Part shown: positions 27,436 to 36,511 of the stretch, in pieces
How the letters are laid out: every line of letters starts with the position of its first letter
Position numbering within the stretch: the stretch's first letter is position 1
Origin: Comamonadaceae bacterium
Lineage (GTDB): Bacteria > Pseudomonadota > Gammaproteobacteria > Burkholderiales > Burkholderiaceae_C
Direction: 5' to 3'
DNA length: 39,221 nt
NCBI GenBank assembly: GCA_947485165.1
Contig: CANKRG010000017.1
Location: forward strand, 1 to 39,221
The notes under the pieces: model-generated
The model's database searches: none
Told to the model about the DNA's origin: nothing
Seen by the model: the letters and a program-made list of their open reading frames with translations, nothing else
Position numbers and translations under genes: made by a program

Positions 27436-27846
27436 TCATGTTTTGGCTTTGCGCTCTTCCAAAGTCTCCGTTGGGCCACCTGCGTTGACCCAGGCTTCAT
27501 AGCCACCGTCGATATGCGCCACATTGGTCATGCCCATGTCTTGCAGGGTTTTGGCGGCTAGGGCACTGCGCCAACCTGCGCCGCAGAACAAAATGAACTC
27601 TTTACTCGCGTCCGCCCAGATCTTCTTGTGATACGGCGATTCAGGGTCCACCCAAAACTCCAGCATGCAGCGTGGTGCGTGGTAGCTGTTGGTGACGGTA
27701 CCGGCTTTGAGCTCGCGCACATCACGGATGTCAACGATTTGTACATTTTTATCATTGCTTTTGGCTAATACTTCAGCCACGGTGTAGGTTTTGACTTCAG
27801 CCATCGCCTCGTCTACCAATGCCCGAAAACCTTTTGTTATTGCCAT
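27436..27846 (-). CDS. Rhodanese-like domain protein
   Basis: 136 residues, a single rhodanese domain. IVDIRDVRELKAGTV is the first signature. The active-site loop FCGAGWRSALAA carries the catalytic Cys and the CxxxxR phosphate/sulfur-binding loop. The C-terminal HIDGGYEAWVNAG closes the domain. It may transfer sulfane sulfur; the acceptor is unknown. It follows the acyl-CoA dehydrogenase gene by 25 bp and is probably cotranscribed with it. Confidence 0.88.
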   Translation of the reverse strand: MAITKGFRALVDEAMAEVKTYTVAEVLAKSNDKNVQIVDIRDVRELKAGTVTNSYHAPRCMLEFWVDPESPYHKKIWADASKEFILFCGAGWRSALAAKTLQDMGMTNVAHIDGGYEAWVNAGGPTETLEERKAKT

Positions 27847-27871
27847 TTTTTATCTTCCAAATATTTTAAAA

Positions 27872-29002
27872 CTAAGCCAAAGCACGCGTGATGATGATTT
27901 TCTGCACGTCGCTGGTGCCCTCATAAATCTGGCAGACCCGCACATCGCGGTAAATGCGCTCCACCGGGAAATCGCTGACGTAGCCATAACCACCCAGCGT
28001 TTGGATAGCCGCGCTACACACCTGCTCTGCCATTTCACTGGCAAACAGCTTGGCCATCGCGGCTTCTTTCAGGCAAGGTCTGCCCGCATCACGCAAAGCT
28101 GCTGCATGCCAGATCAACTGGCGCGCAGCTTCAATCTGCGTGGCACAGTCGGCCAACCGGAAACCGACAGCCTGGTGGTTGAAAATGGCTTGTCCAAAGC
28201 TCTCACGTTGCTTGGCGTATTCCAGAGCGCATTCAAACGCGCTGCGCGCCATGCCCACGCTTTGTGCTGCAATGCCGATGCGGCCACCTTCCAGTGCACC
28301 AAGCGCAATTTTATAACCCTCGCCCTCTTGCCCAATCAGGTTCTCGGCGGGGATGCGGCAGTTGTCAAAGTTGATTTGGGCGGTGTCGCTACTGTGCTGC
28401 CCCAGCTTGTCTTCCAGCCGCGCCACCACATAGCCGGGCGCGTTGGTAGGCACAATGAAGGCGCTCATGCCTTTTTTGCCAGCGCCCTTGTCGGTCATGG
28501 CGATAACGATTGCAACATTGCCATTTTTACCACTGGTGATGAATTGCTTCACACCGTTGATGATGTAGCTATCGCCAATTTTTTTCGCTGTCGTCGCCAA
28601 ATTAGATGCATCGCTGCCCACATGTGGCTCGGTCAAACAAAAGGCACCCAGCATCGCGCCTAATGCCAAGGGCGTTAACCACTTTTTCTTTTGCTCCAGA
28701 TTGCCGTAACGCATCAAAATCGCGTTGACCGGGCAGTTGGTCACGCTGATGGCCGTGCTGGTTCCGCCATCGCCTGCGGCGATTTCTTCCAATACCAGCG
28801 CTAAAGTCAAGTAATCCAGATTAGCGCCACCAAATTCCTCTGGCACGCAGATGCCATATGCGCCCAACTGAGCCAAGCCTTTGTGTATGTCTTTGGGGAA
28901 ATGGTGCTCTTTGTCCCACTTGGCGGCGTTTGGCCACAACTGTTCATGAGCAAAAGCGCGAACCGCTTCGCGGATCATTTCTTGGTCTTGGGTCAAAAGC
29001 AT
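27872..29002 (-). CDS. Acyl-CoA dehydrogenase
   Basis: 376 residues, typical. FAD-dependent alpha,beta-oxidation of an acyl-CoA. The signatures are GAFCLTEPHVGSDASN (FAD contact), the QTLGGYGYVSDFPVERIYRD block, and YEGTSDVQ, whose Glu (about residue 363) is the catalytic base in short-chain, medium-chain and branched-chain enzymes. It differs from the isovaleryl-CoA dehydrogenase encoded downstream in the window. Its place between a thiolase and a rhodanese gene suggests short or branched acyl-CoA oxidation (butyryl or 2-methylbutyryl), but the substrate is not readable from sequence. Confidence 0.92.
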   Translation of the reverse strand: MLLTQDQEMIREAVRAFAHEQLWPNAAKWDKEHHFPKDIHKGLAQLGAYGICVPEEFGGANLDYLTLALVLEEIAAGDGGTSTAISVTNCPVNAILMRYGNLEQKKKWLTPLALGAMLGAFCLTEPHVGSDASNLATTAKKIGDSYIINGVKQFITSGKNGNVAIVIAMTDKGAGKKGMSAFIVPTNAPGYVVARLEDKLGQHSSDTAQINFDNCRIPAENLIGQEGEGYKIALGALEGGRIGIAAQSVGMARSAFECALEYAKQRESFGQAIFNHQAVGFRLADCATQIEAARQLIWHAAALRDAGRPCLKEAAMAKLFASEMAEQVCSAAIQTLGGYGYVSDFPVERIYRDVRVCQIYEGTSDVQKIIITRALA

Positions 29003-29018
29003 GGCAGATTTCCTGAGA

Positions 29019-30200
29019 TTAAATCAGCTCAATGGCCATGGCCGTGGCCTCGCCACCACCAATGCACAAGGTTGCCAGACCGCGTTTGAGACCGCGTGCT
29101 TGTAAGGCGTGGATCAGCGTCACCAAAATGCGTGCACCACTCGCACCTATCGGATGCCCCAATGCGCAAGCGCCACCATTAATGTTGACGATGTCGTGCG
29201 ACAACGACAAATCCACCATCAGCGCCATCGGTACGACGGCAAAGGCTTCGTTGATTTCCCACAAATCAACATCTTTAGCAGCCCAGCCCGCTTTGGCCAG
29301 GGCCTTTTGCGTCGCGCCCAGTGGTGCAGTAGCAAACCAATTCGGTTCTTGTGCGTGGGTGGCGTGGCTGACAATGCGTGCCAGCGGTTTGACGCCACTC
29401 TTTTCAGCCGTGCTTTGACGCATCAGCACCAGCGCTGCCGCGCCATCGTTGATGGACGAGCTGGATGCGGCGGTGATGGTGCCGTCTTTTTTGAAGGCCG
29501 CACGCAGGCTGGTGATTTTGTCGAGCTTGATTTTTCCTGGGCCTTCATCGATGCTGATGATGGTATCGCCAGCACGGCCTTTGACCGTGACGGGTGTGAT
29601 TTCAGCCGCAAACGCGCCTGATTTGATAGCCGCTTGCGCACGTTCGACGCTGGCTATGGCGAATTTGTCTTGCATTTCTCGGGTGAAGTTGTATTTGGCG
29701 GCACAGTCTTCGCCAAACGTACCCATGGAACGCCCAGTTTCGTAGGCGTCTTCCAGGCCATCCAACATCATGTGGTCAAAAACTTGCCCATGGCCGATGC
29801 GGATGCCACTGCGGCCCTTGGGCAGCAAATGCGGGGCGTTGGTCATGCTCTCCATGCCACCTGCGACCATCACATCGGCGCTGCCAGCCATCAGCATGTC
29901 ATGTGCCAACATGGTGGCCTTCATGCCTGAACCGCACATTTTGGACAAGGTGACGGCTCCCGCGCTGATGGGTAAGCCCCCTTTAAATGCGGCTTGGCGA
30001 GCGGGCGCTTGACCCTGCCCAGCCATCAAACAGTTGCCAAACAGCACTTCATTGACAGCATCTCCCGCAATGCCCGCACGTTGCACAGCGGCTTTGATAG
30101 CGGCACCACCCAAGTCGTGCGCGGCCAAACTAGAGAAATCACCCTGAAAACCACCCATGGGGGTGCGGGCGGCTGAGACGATAACGATAGATTCAGACAT
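29019..30200 (-). CDS. Acetyl-CoA C-acyltransferase (thiolase)
   Basis: 393 residues, typical biosynthetic/acetoacetyl-CoA type length. The nucleophile Cys is in LSKMCGSGMKA (about residue 89). The GHPIGASGAR block has the catalytic His, and CIGGGEATA near the C-terminus has the second Cys. It could split the acetoacetyl-CoA formed from leucine's acetoacetate, or 2-methylacetoacetyl-CoA from isoleucine. It lies 16 bp upstream of the acyl-CoA dehydrogenase gene on the same strand, an apparent operon (thiolase, dehydrogenase, rhodanese). Confidence 0.93.
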   Translation of the reverse strand: MSESIVIVSAARTPMGGFQGDFSSLAAHDLGGAAIKAAVQRAGIAGDAVNEVLFGNCLMAGQGQAPARQAAFKGGLPISAGAVTLSKMCGSGMKATMLAHDMLMAGSADVMVAGGMESMTNAPHLLPKGRSGIRIGHGQVFDHMMLDGLEDAYETGRSMGTFGEDCAAKYNFTREMQDKFAIASVERAQAAIKSGAFAAEITPVTVKGRAGDTIISIDEGPGKIKLDKITSLRAAFKKDGTITAASSSSINDGAAALVLMRQSTAEKSGVKPLARIVSHATHAQEPNWFATAPLGATQKALAKAGWAAKDVDLWEINEAFAVVPMALMVDLSLSHDIVNINGGACALGHPIGASGARILVTLIHALQARGLKRGLATLCIGGGEATAMAIELI

Positions 30201-30235
30201 ATGAATTCTTTAAAATAAAAATGGTTTTCAAAATT

Positions 30236-30299
30236 GTTATATTTTTAATAGCAGCTAAGGCAATATTATTGCCGGCTAGAGGTAGAAATAGCCTCTATT
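30236..30299 (+). repeat. Dispersed repeat, copy H, forming the 3' end of the carbonic anhydrase gene
   Basis: GTTATATTTTTAATAGC, GGCAATATTATTGCCGGCTA, then GAGG..CCTC. On the minus strand it encodes the last residues (about EAISTSSRQ) and the TAA stop of the carbonic anhydrase gene. Confidence 0.8.
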
Positions 30300-30925
30300 G
30301 CTGCGACGTAAAGCGCTTCCAAGCCATCTAAGCCTGATACCGTGATGTGCAGGTCTTGCAGCAAACCGTCATGTACGCCATAAACCCAGCCATGCACGCT
30401 GATGTGTTGGCCGCGTCCCCATGCATCCTGCAGCACGGTACTTTGGCAAACATTGACTACTTGTTCAACCACATTCAATGCAACCAGGGCATCCAGCCGC
30501 TTATCTTCGGGCAATGAAGTCAACAATTGACGATGACGGTCGCGCACGTCCTGGATATGCCGAATCCAGTTGTCGGCCAGACCAATCCGCACATTGTCCA
30601 GTGCCGCCTGTACGCCACTGCAGCCGTAGTGCCCGACCACCATGACGTGTTCAACTTTCAGCATTTCCACCGCAAACTGAATGGTTGAGAGTGCGTTCAA
30701 GTCGGAATGCACGACGACATTGGCGACGTTGCGATGCACAAACACATCACCCGGCTCTAAACCCGTGATTTGATTGGCCGGCACGCGACTGTCGGAGCAC
30801 CCGATCCACATGTATTTGGGTTTTTGCTGACTTTTGAGATTCGTAAAAAACCCTGGTCGCTCGCGCTCCATCTCGGCTGCCCACGCGCGGTTGTGGGTGA
30901 ATAGATCTGAAATTGAAGTTGGCAT
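30266..30925 (-). CDS. can: Beta-class carbonic anhydrase
   Basis: 219 residues from the ATG at 30923-30925, preferred because the longer frame (to 31000) overlaps liuA and the family begins near MPTSISDLFTHNRAW. Zinc ligands are the Cys in IGCSDSR and the His and Cys in VGHYGCSGV; the Asp-Arg dyad is in CSDSRV. It hydrates CO2 in the cytosol and could supply bicarbonate to the methylcrotonyl-CoA carboxylase encoded nearby. The last ~10 residues and the stop are repeat-derived (copy H). It lies downstream of liuA on the same strand, so LiuR control by read-through is possible. Confidence 0.92.
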   Translation of the reverse strand: MPTSISDLFTHNRAWAAEMERERPGFFTNLKSQQKPKYMWIGCSDSRVPANQITGLEPGDVFVHRNVANVVVHSDLNALSTIQFAVEMLKVEHVMVVGHYGCSGVQAALDNVRIGLADNWIRHIQDVRDRHRQLLTSLPEDKRLDALVALNVVEQVVNVCQSTVLQDAWGRGQHISVHGWVYGVHDGLLQDLHITVSGLDGLEALYVAAIEAISTSSRQ

Positions 30926-30968
30926 GCTTGTTTTAAATGAATGGTTGAGCTGTGTTGAAACGGTGTAT

Positions 30969-32147
30969 TTACATTGTCTCTGCAAACAATTCTCGACCAA
31001 TTAACATGCGGCGAATCTCGCTGGTACCGGCACCGATTTCATACAGTTTGGCGTCTCGCCATAAACGACCCAGTGGGTAGTCGTTGATGTAACCGTTACC
31101 ACCAAAGATTTGCACGCCATCACCCGCCATTTTGGTTGCATTTTCAGCGCACCATAAAATGACTGAGGCGCAATCTTTGCGCACCTGGCGTACATGCTCT
31201 GTACCTAGCATATCCAGATTTTTGGCAACTGTGTAAGCGAACGAGCGCCCCGCTTGCAGCAAAGTGTACATATCAGCCACTTTGCCCTGAATCAACTGGA
31301 ACTCGCCGATGCTCTGGCCAAACTGCTTGCGGTCATGGATGTACGGAATCACGTTGTCCATCACCGCTTGCATGATGCCCAGCGGCCCGCCTGTCAGCAC
31401 TGCACGCTCGTAGTCCAAACCGCTCATCAGCACTTTGGCACCGCTGTTCAAACCACCCAAAATGTGACCTTCTGGCACTTCGACGTTCTGAAACACCAAC
31501 TCGCCCGTATGGCTACCACGCATGCCGAGCTTGTTGAGCTTTTGAGCGACCGAGAAACCCGGCATGCTTTTTTCAATCAAAAAAGCCGTCACACCACGCG
31601 CACCCAGTTCAGGTTCGGTTTTGGCGTAAACCACCAAAGTATCCGCATCGGGGCCGTTGGTGATCCACATTTTGCTGCCGTTGAGCAGGTAATAGCCGCC
31701 TTTATCCTCTGCTTTGAGCTTCATACTGATGACATCACTGCCTGCACCAGGCTCGCTCATGGCTAAAGCACCCACATGCTCACCGCTGATCAGTTTGGGC
31801 AGGTATTTTTGGCGTTGTGCTTCGGTACCGTTGCGCTTGATTTGATTCACGCACAAGTTGCTATGCGCACCATAGCTCAAACCGACCGAAGCAGAAGCGC
31901 GGCTGATTTCTTCCATCGCAATCATGTGCGCCAAATAACCCATGTTGGCACCGCCGTATTCCTCAGACACGGTGATGCCCAACACACCCAAATCGCCCAT
32001 TTTTCGCCACAAATCCATGGGGAATTGATCGCTGCTGTCGATGTCCGCCGCGCGGGGGGCTATCTCAGCTTGGGCGAACTCTCGCACCGCGTCGCGCAAG
32101 GCGTCGATGTCTTCACCGAGTTGAAAGTTGAGTCCGGGCAGGTTCAT
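30969..32147 (-). CDS. liuA: Isovaleryl-CoA dehydrogenase
   Basis: 392 residues. It oxidises isovaleryl-CoA to 3-methylcrotonyl-CoA, the first committed step of leucine degradation after BCKDH. The catalytic Glu is in [13 protein letters not shown] (about residue 249), the position used by isovaleryl-CoA dehydrogenase, rather than in the late segment, which here reads [25 protein letters not shown] and [13 protein letters not shown] are family blocks. The ATG has GGAGA about eight bases upstream. A LiuR-type palindrome lies at 32188-32209. Confidence 0.95.
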   Translation of the reverse strand: MNLPGLNFQLGEDIDALRDAVREFAQAEIAPRAADIDSSDQFPMDLWRKMGDLGVLGITVSEEYGGANMGYLAHMIAMEEISRASASVGLSYGAHSNLCVNQIKRNGTEAQRQKYLPKLISGEHVGALAMSEPGAGSDVISMKLKAEDKGGYYLLNGSKMWITNGPDADTLVVYAKTEPELGARGVTAFLIEKSMPGFSVAQKLNKLGMRGSHTGELVFQNVEVPEGHILGGLNSGAKVLMSGLDYERAVLTGGPLGIMQAVMDNVIPYIHDRKQFGQSIGEFQLIQGKVADMYTLLQAGRSFAYTVAKNLDMLGTEHVRQVRKDCASVILWCAENATKMAGDGVQIFGGNGYINDYPLGRLWRDAKLYEIGAGTSEIRRMLIGRELFAETM

Positions 32148-32187
32148 GGCGTGTCTCCGATGGCGTATTCGATCGCTAATTCAGCAG

Positions 32188-32209
32188 TTGACGTTTACGT
32201 AAACGTCAA
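32188..32209. promoter_or_regulatory. LiuR-type operator upstream of liuA
   Basis: Perfect palindrome (TTGACGTTTAC plus its reverse complement), identical to the core of the site before liuB, about 40 bp upstream of the liuA start. I could not assign clear -35 and -10 boxes around it. Confidence 0.75.
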
Positions 32210-32261
32210 TCAAGACACTATTGTAGCCAGAATGCCGCCAAGCCCCGCTACTTTTTGTAGC

Positions 32262-33083
32262 TTACGTCGGCTCGATAGGGTCGACTGGCGCTTGTGTGTG
32301 CTTGATAAAGATCTGCGCTGCCCAAATACCGATTTCGTAAAGCAAACACATGGGAATCGCCAACGCCAGTTGCGACACCACATCAGGCGGTGTGACGATG
32401 GCGGCGATGATGAAGGCCAGCACCACAAAATAGCCACGGAAATCTTTCAGCTGCTGAATGGTCACCATGCCCATGCGTGCCAACACGATGACGACAATAG
32501 GTACTTCAAACGCCATACCAAAGGCCAAAAACATGCTGAGCACGAAGCCCAAGTACGCCTCAATATCAGGCGCTGCGGTGATGCTTTTGGGTGCAAAACT
32601 TTGGATAAATTTGAAAACTTGACCAAAAACAAAGTAATAACAGAACAACACGCCAATAAAAAACAACACAGTGCTTGAGATGACCAGCGGCAGCACCAGC
32701 TTTTTCTCGTGCATGTACAAACCTGGGGCGACGAAGGACCAGACTTGCCACAAAATCACAGGCAGAGCGATTAAGAATGCAGCCATCATTAAAATCTTCA
32801 ATGGCACTAAAAAAGGAGATATCACCGAGGTAGCAATCAGCGTAGCGCCTTGTGGCAGATTAGCCACCAAGGGTGCAGCCAAAATGTCGTACAAAGCCCC
32901 AGGGCCTGGATATATCGCCAAGCCAATAGCAACGACACCAATAGCTATCACGATTTTGATCATCCTATCGCGCAGCTCTACCAAATGCTGCACAAAAGGT
33001 TGCTCTGTACCCGCTAGTTCGTCTACTTTTTCGCTTGCTTTGCTTGTGTCGTCTGCCATGGGTTTTATGCTAGTCGGTTTCAA
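32262..33083 (-). CDS. tatC: Sec-independent (Tat) translocase subunit TatC
   Basis: 273 residues with six membrane helices. The N-terminal PFVQHLVELRDRMIK motif is the twin-arginine signal-binding region of TatC. The periplasmic and helix-2 part VISPFLVPLKIL.. and the conserved Glu in FGMAFEVPIVV are present. It is the receptor for folded twin-arginine substrates in the inner membrane. It is the last gene of tatA-tatB-tatC, 44 bp after tatB. The C-terminal tail is short and polar. Confidence 0.95.
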   Translation of the reverse strand: MKPTSIKPMADDTSKASEKVDELAGTEQPFVQHLVELRDRMIKIVIAIGVVAIGLAIYPGPGALYDILAAPLVANLPQGATLIATSVISPFLVPLKILMMAAFLIALPVILWQVWSFVAPGLYMHEKKLVLPLVISSTVLFFIGVLFCYYFVFGQVFKFIQSFAPKSITAAPDIEAYLGFVLSMFLAFGMAFEVPIVVIVLARMGMVTIQQLKDFRGYFVVLAFIIAAIVTPPDVVSQLALAIPMCLLYEIGIWAAQIFIKHTQAPVDPIEPT

Positions 33084-33127
33084 TTTGCCGATGCGACAAA
33101 CCTAGATGACAAATTGATTGTATGAAT

Positions 33128-33601
33128 TTAAGCCAGTCTCACTGGGCGAAACTTGGCAACACGTGCCGCACCAGACATGGCCTTGGTGCGAACGCCCGTA
33201 CGTGCTTTGTACCAATTTGGCACAGCACCTTGTTTGACGCGCCATTTTTTCTTGGGGTGCGAATACGTCGGGTAACTTTTGTAGGAGCTGAGTGCAGACT
33301 CTGAACTAGAAGAACTAGCTTCGCTCGTTGCAGCTTGCCAGTCTTTTTCAAAGTCTGTGACGCCTGTGTGTATCGTATTTTCGACATCACTGGCAGCCTC
33401 TTGCATGGTGTCTTTCATCTTCTTGAGCTCATCCAGCTCAATAGACTTACTCACCTCGGCTTTGACATCTGCAATATAACGCTGCGCTTTACCCAGCAAA
33501 GTACCAATCGTACGTGCAACACGAGGCAGCTTTTCTGGCCCGATGACGATCAACGCCACCGCGCCAATCAGCGCTATTTTTGATATACCAAGATCGATCA
33601 C
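33128..33601 (-). CDS. tatB: Tat translocase subunit TatB
   Basis: 157 residues. One N-terminal membrane helix, then the hinge [12 protein letters not shown] and an amphipathic helix, with a Ser-rich then basic tail ending [10 protein letters not shown].., typical of betaproteobacterial TatB. It partners TatC in signal-peptide recognition. It starts 3 bp after the tatA stop, so the two are translationally linked. Confidence 0.93.
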   Translation of the reverse strand: MIDLGISKIALIGAVALIVIGPEKLPRVARTIGTLLGKAQRYIADVKAEVSKSIELDELKKMKDTMQEAASDVENTIHTGVTDFEKDWQAATSEASSSSSESALSSYKSYPTYSHPKKKWRVKQGAVPNWYKARTGVRTKAMSGAARVAKFRPVRLA

Positions 33602-33604
33602 GAA

Positions 33605-33844
33605 TTAAAGCTTGTTTTTGGCTTCAACGTCGATGGTGTTTTTGGCAGCATCAGCAGCTGCAGCACTCGTCACCTGAGCCGCTGGCTTGTCGTCTGCACT
33701 TGCAGCGCCGTCTTTCATGCCGTCTTTAAAACCCTTAACCGCACCGCCTAAATCACCGCCCATGTTTTTCAGCTTTTTAGTGCCAAATACCATGACGACG
33801 ATCAACAAAACGATCAACCAATGCCAAATTGAAAATGAACCCAT
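33605..33844 (-). CDS. tatA: Tat translocase subunit TatA
   Basis: 79 residues. It has the N-terminal helix [17 protein letters not shown], the FGTKKL hinge, an amphipathic helix with [12 protein letters not shown], then an Ala/Asp/Lys-rich tail. It forms the pore-like oligomer in the Tat system. It is the first gene of tatABC; a 112-bp gap with the HIT gene upstream may hold a promoter. Confidence 0.95.
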   Translation of the reverse strand: MGSFSIWHWLIVLLIVVMVFGTKKLKNMGGDLGGAVKGFKDGMKDGAASADDKPAAQVTSAAAADAAKNTIDVEAKNKL

Positions 33845-33956
33845 GATGAACTCCTAAAATTATTTACTGAGACTATTAAACGAATCTAGACCCATTTAAA
33901 ACCAAAACCAACTATCTCAATGCTTCGATTCTAAGCGCTGAAATACAAAACGACCG

Positions 33957-34316
33957 TTAACCACGCAGCCAAGGCCTTGGCCCGCCCATGACATGCCAAT
34001 GCATGTGATGCACCTCTTGCCCGCCCTCGGCGCCTGTGTTGGCCACAATCCGAAAGCCACCTTCAGGATAGGGCTTGCATCCTTCTTGCAAAGCCAGCCG
34101 TGGTGCCAGCACCATCATCCGACCCAATAAATCAGTATGCGTTGCATCCACTTGCGCCAACGAGGCGATATGTTTTTTCGGCACCATCAAAAAATGCACG
34201 GGTGCCCATGGGTGGATGTCGTGAAAGACAAAAATATCGTCATCCTCGTACACCTTGCGCGAAGGGATTTTGCCTTCAATGATTTTACAAAAAAGACAGT
34301 CGGGGTCGTGTGTCAT
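33957..34316 (-). CDS. Histidine triad (HIT) nucleotide-binding protein
   Basis: 119 residues, full length for the HINT branch. CLFCKIIEGKIPSRKVYEDD opens the fold, and the histidine triad HHMHWHVMGGP closes it. HINT proteins hydrolyse purine nucleoside phosphoramidates or AMP-lysine in vitro. Its position after hisE, one gene away, is familiar from Burkholderiales. It probably belongs to the his-tat transcription unit. Confidence 0.92.
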   Translation of the reverse strand: MTHDPDCLFCKIIEGKIPSRKVYEDDDIFVFHDIHPWAPVHFLMVPKKHIASLAQVDATHTDLLGRMMVLAPRLALQEGCKPYPEGGFRIVANTGAEGGQEVHHMHWHVMGGPRPWLRG

Positions 34317-34337
34317 GTGTCGTCTGCTTTTAAAAAC

Positions 34338-34532
34338 TTATTGCCCAATAGCTTGGCTGTTGTTCATCGCCACCATGCCGCCCACGTTGGCACCTGGCAG
34401 CACCGCAGCAACAGCGACGATCAAATGCAGCAAATAGCTGACCCAACCCACCGTTTTGAGTTGCTCGGCTTTTTTGCCATCCACTCCAGCACTTTTTGCA
34501 TTGACATCAATCACGTCATCTAGATCGCTCAT
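34338..34532 (-). CDS. Small membrane protein, probably a C-terminally truncated DUF4870-like protein
   Basis: 64 residues. A polar N-terminus ([16 protein letters not shown]) is followed by [22 protein letters not shown], one clear helix, and then an ordinary tail ([14 protein letters not shown]). From memory, the gene at this place in related genomes encodes a ~120-residue membrane protein with the same N-terminal half and more helices. Here the rest is missing, and HIT begins only 21 bp further on, so a deletion is likely. The tail (AAGCTATTGGGCAATAAG) faintly resembles the dispersed repeat. The start overlaps the hisE stop (ATGA). Confidence 0.5.
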   Translation of the reverse strand: MSDLDDVIDVNAKSAGVDGKKAEQLKTVGWVSYLLHLIVAVAAVLPGANVGGMVAMNNSQAIGQ

Positions 34533-34903
34533 GGTTTAACTCCTTTAGATTCATTCAGCTCTCGGTCTTGCGCTTTTCGCGAGGCTTTTTCCTCTAACCC
34601 GCTGGTACCAACGCGCTTGTCCAGCTCGGCGATGACATCTTGCGGCGACAAACCATAATGCGCCAGCGCCACCATGCTGTGAAACCACAAATCCGCAGTT
34701 TCACTGATAATTTTTGACTTGTCAGCGCCATAGTCGGCATCTTTGCAGGCCATGACCAGTTCTGTCGCTTCTTCACCAATTTTTTTCAAAAACGCATCTG
34801 GCCCTTTGTGCAGCAAACGTGCGGTATAGCTACTTTCAGGGTCGCCCCCTTTGCGCGATTCGAGCACACGGGCGAGTTGGTCTAAAGAATCGTTCGATGT
34901 CAT
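34529..34903 (-). CDS. hisE: Phosphoribosyl-ATP pyrophosphatase
   Basis: 124 residues, stand-alone HisE. It removes pyrophosphate from PR-ATP in histidine synthesis. MazG-like helices carry the metal-binding acidic pattern [15 protein letters not shown] (EExxE) and the later [13 protein letters not shown]. It lies 22 bp after hisI and overlaps the small membrane protein gene by 4 bp. Confidence 0.93.
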   Translation of the reverse strand: MTSNDSLDQLARVLESRKGGDPESSYTARLLHKGPDAFLKKIGEEATELVMACKDADYGADKSKIISETADLWFHSMVALAHYGLSPQDVIAELDKRVGTSGLEEKASRKAQDRELNESKGVKP

Positions 34904-34925
34904 GGGTTTAGCTAATTTATGTTAC

Positions 34926-35327
34926 TTATTTATAGATGGTTGTGGGGTCTTTCAAGACCGGCTCGGTGATTATCCACGCGCCATCCTTGTAAAGACTGAA
35001 AAAACAGCTGTGCCTACCTGTATGACAGGCCAATCCCGGCGTGTGACCGGTTTGGGTAACTTTCATGAGCAGCACATCGTTGTCACAATCCAGTCGCAGC
35101 TCATGTACCGTTTGGATGTGGCCAGACTCTTCGCCTTTGAACCACAATTTATTGCGTGATCGGCTGAAATATACCGCCCGCCCCAGGTCCGCCGTCTTTT
35201 GTAACGCTTCGCGGTTCATCCAGGCGAACATCAGCACATCATTGCTGCCTATTTCTTGCGCGATCACGGGAACCAGCCCTTGGGCGTCCCATTTCACTTC
35301 GTCGATCCAGTTTTTGGCTTGTTGCAT
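34926..35327 (-). CDS. hisI: Phosphoribosyl-AMP cyclohydrolase
   Basis: 133 residues from the ATG at 35325-35327; the frame extends to 35492, but that part overlaps hisF and lacks family similarity. HisI opens the adenine ring of PR-AMP. Blocks present are [31 protein letters not shown], the Asp-rich metal site [11 protein letters not shown], and the zinc-binding Cys residues in [10 protein letters not shown]. Next to hisF upstream and hisE downstream. Confidence 0.95.
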   Translation of the reverse strand: MQQAKNWIDEVKWDAQGLVPVIAQEIGSNDVLMFAWMNREALQKTADLGRAVYFSRSRNKLWFKGEESGHIQTVHELRLDCDNDVLLMKVTQTGHTPGLACHTGRHSCFFSLYKDGAWIITEPVLKDPTTIYK

Positions 35328-35370
35328 GGGGTGATTGTAGGTAATTAAATCAACGCCCAATCCAAGCAGA

Positions 35371-36168
35371 CTAAAGGCGCACAGGAATCCCGCGCTCAGC
35401 CATGCGCTGCTTGGCTTGTCCGACGGTGTATTCACCATAATGAAAAATACTGGCAGCCAAGACCGCATCTGCGCCACCCAGAACAATGCCATTGGCTAAA
35501 TCATCCAAATTTCCGACACCGCCAGAGGCAATCACCGGCACGCTGACGGCGTCGCTGACAGCGCGTGTCAGCGCCAGATCAAAACCTGATTTCGTGCCAT
35601 CACGGTCCATGCTGGTGAGTAAAATCTCGCCTGCGCCGCGCTCAGCCATCGCTTTGGCCCAAGTCACCACGTCCAAACCCGTGTTTTTGCGCCCGCCGTG
35701 GCTGTAAACATCCCAACCTGCACCGATTTCAACACCGTTGACGACACGTTTGGCATCTTCGGCAGAACGCCGTTTCGCGTCAATCGCCACCACAATGCAC
35801 TGGGCACCGTATTTGGCCGAAGCATCGGCAATCACGTCGGGGTTGGCAATGGCGGCTGAATTGAAGCTGGTTTTGTCTGCGCCAGCATTGAGCAAACGCC
35901 GCACATCGTCCACCGTACGCACGCCGCCGCCCACGGTCAAGGGGATGAACACCTGCGAAGCCACGGCTTCGATGATGTGAAAAATCATGTCCCGCGCGTC
36001 ACTGGTGGCGGTGATATCAAGGAAAGTCAGCTCGTCCGCGCCCTGCGCGTTGTATCGGGCGGCAATCTCGACCGGATCGCCAGCATCGCGCAATTCCAGG
36101 AAATTAACGCCTTTGACGACGCGGCCGCCGGTGACGTCCAGACAGGGGATGATTCGTTTAGCAAGCAT
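35371..36168 (-). CDS. hisF: Imidazole glycerol phosphate synthase cyclase subunit HisF
   Basis: 265 residues, TIM barrel. Catalytic Asp11 is in [12 protein letters not shown] and the second catalytic Asp is in VVAIDAKR. Phosphate-binding loops are TVGGGVRT and ASGGVGN. With HisH it forms IGP and AICAR. In related genomes hisF follows hisA; here the region upstream is an accessory island on the other strand, so hisF heads the visible his-HIT-tat unit. The 79-bp gap to the AbrB antitoxin must contain its promoter if no read-through exists. Confidence 0.95.
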   Translation of the reverse strand: MLAKRIIPCLDVTGGRVVKGVNFLELRDAGDPVEIAARYNAQGADELTFLDITATSDARDMIFHIIEAVASQVFIPLTVGGGVRTVDDVRRLLNAGADKTSFNSAAIANPDVIADASAKYGAQCIVVAIDAKRRSAEDAKRVVNGVEIGAGWDVYSHGGRKNTGLDVVTWAKAMAERGAGEILLTSMDRDGTKSGFDLALTRAVSDAVSVPVIASGGVGNLDDLANGIVLGGADAVLAASIFHYGEYTVGQAKQRMAERGIPVRL

Positions 36169-36189
36169 GATTTGACTTTATTGTATAAA

Positions 36190-36217
36190 TTGACATTTTT
36201 ATAAATTATGACAGAAT
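36190..36217 (+). promoter_or_regulatory. Candidate promoter of the AbrB/PIN toxin-antitoxin operon
   Basis: TTGACA at 36190-36195 and CAGAAT at 36212-36217 with a 16-bp spacer, 30 bp before the antitoxin start, which has AAGGAG just upstream. Confidence 0.4.
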
Positions 36218-36247
36218 TACAGAAATTGTCTATTTGAAAGGAGTGAC

Positions 36248-36511
36248 ATGATGACTTCCTTAGCTATGTCTGAAAATGGGCGTGTATTGATACCTGCCGC
36301 TCTGCGTGAAGAACTTGGTTTTAAGCCCAACAGCAAGATTTTCGTCGAAATCAAAAACGGCAGTTTGGTGTTAACGCCGTCATCGCAGCACTACGCCAAT
36401 TTGCGCGCGTATCTTGCAAAACATTTGAATGTTCCAGAAGGTGTTTCATTGATAGATGAGTTGATAGCAGAGCGCCGCTTAGAGGCCAAACGCGAGGACG
36501 CTGGAGAATGA
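36248..36511 (+). CDS. AbrB/SpoVT-fold antitoxin
   Basis: 87 residues. The N-terminal swapped-hairpin DNA-binding domain reads SENGRVLIPAALREELGFKP..KIFVEIKNGSLVLTP, the MazE/AbrB pattern. The C-terminal part (LIDELIAERRLEAKRED) is the likely toxin-wrapping helix. There are two adjacent ATGs; AAGGAG suits either. It probably neutralises the PIN RNase encoded by the overlapping downstream gene and autoregulates the operon. It lies immediately upstream of and divergent from hisF. Confidence 0.85.
   Translation: MMTSLAMSENGRVLIPAALREELGFKPNSKIFVEIKNGSLVLTPSSQHYANLRAYLAKHLNVPEGVSLIDELIAERRLEAKREDAGE

Noticed and set aside
31254-32678. Long plus-strand ORFs opposite liuA and tatC
   Set aside because: Antisense shadows of well-identified genes; their His- and Gln-rich composition is typical of antisense frames.
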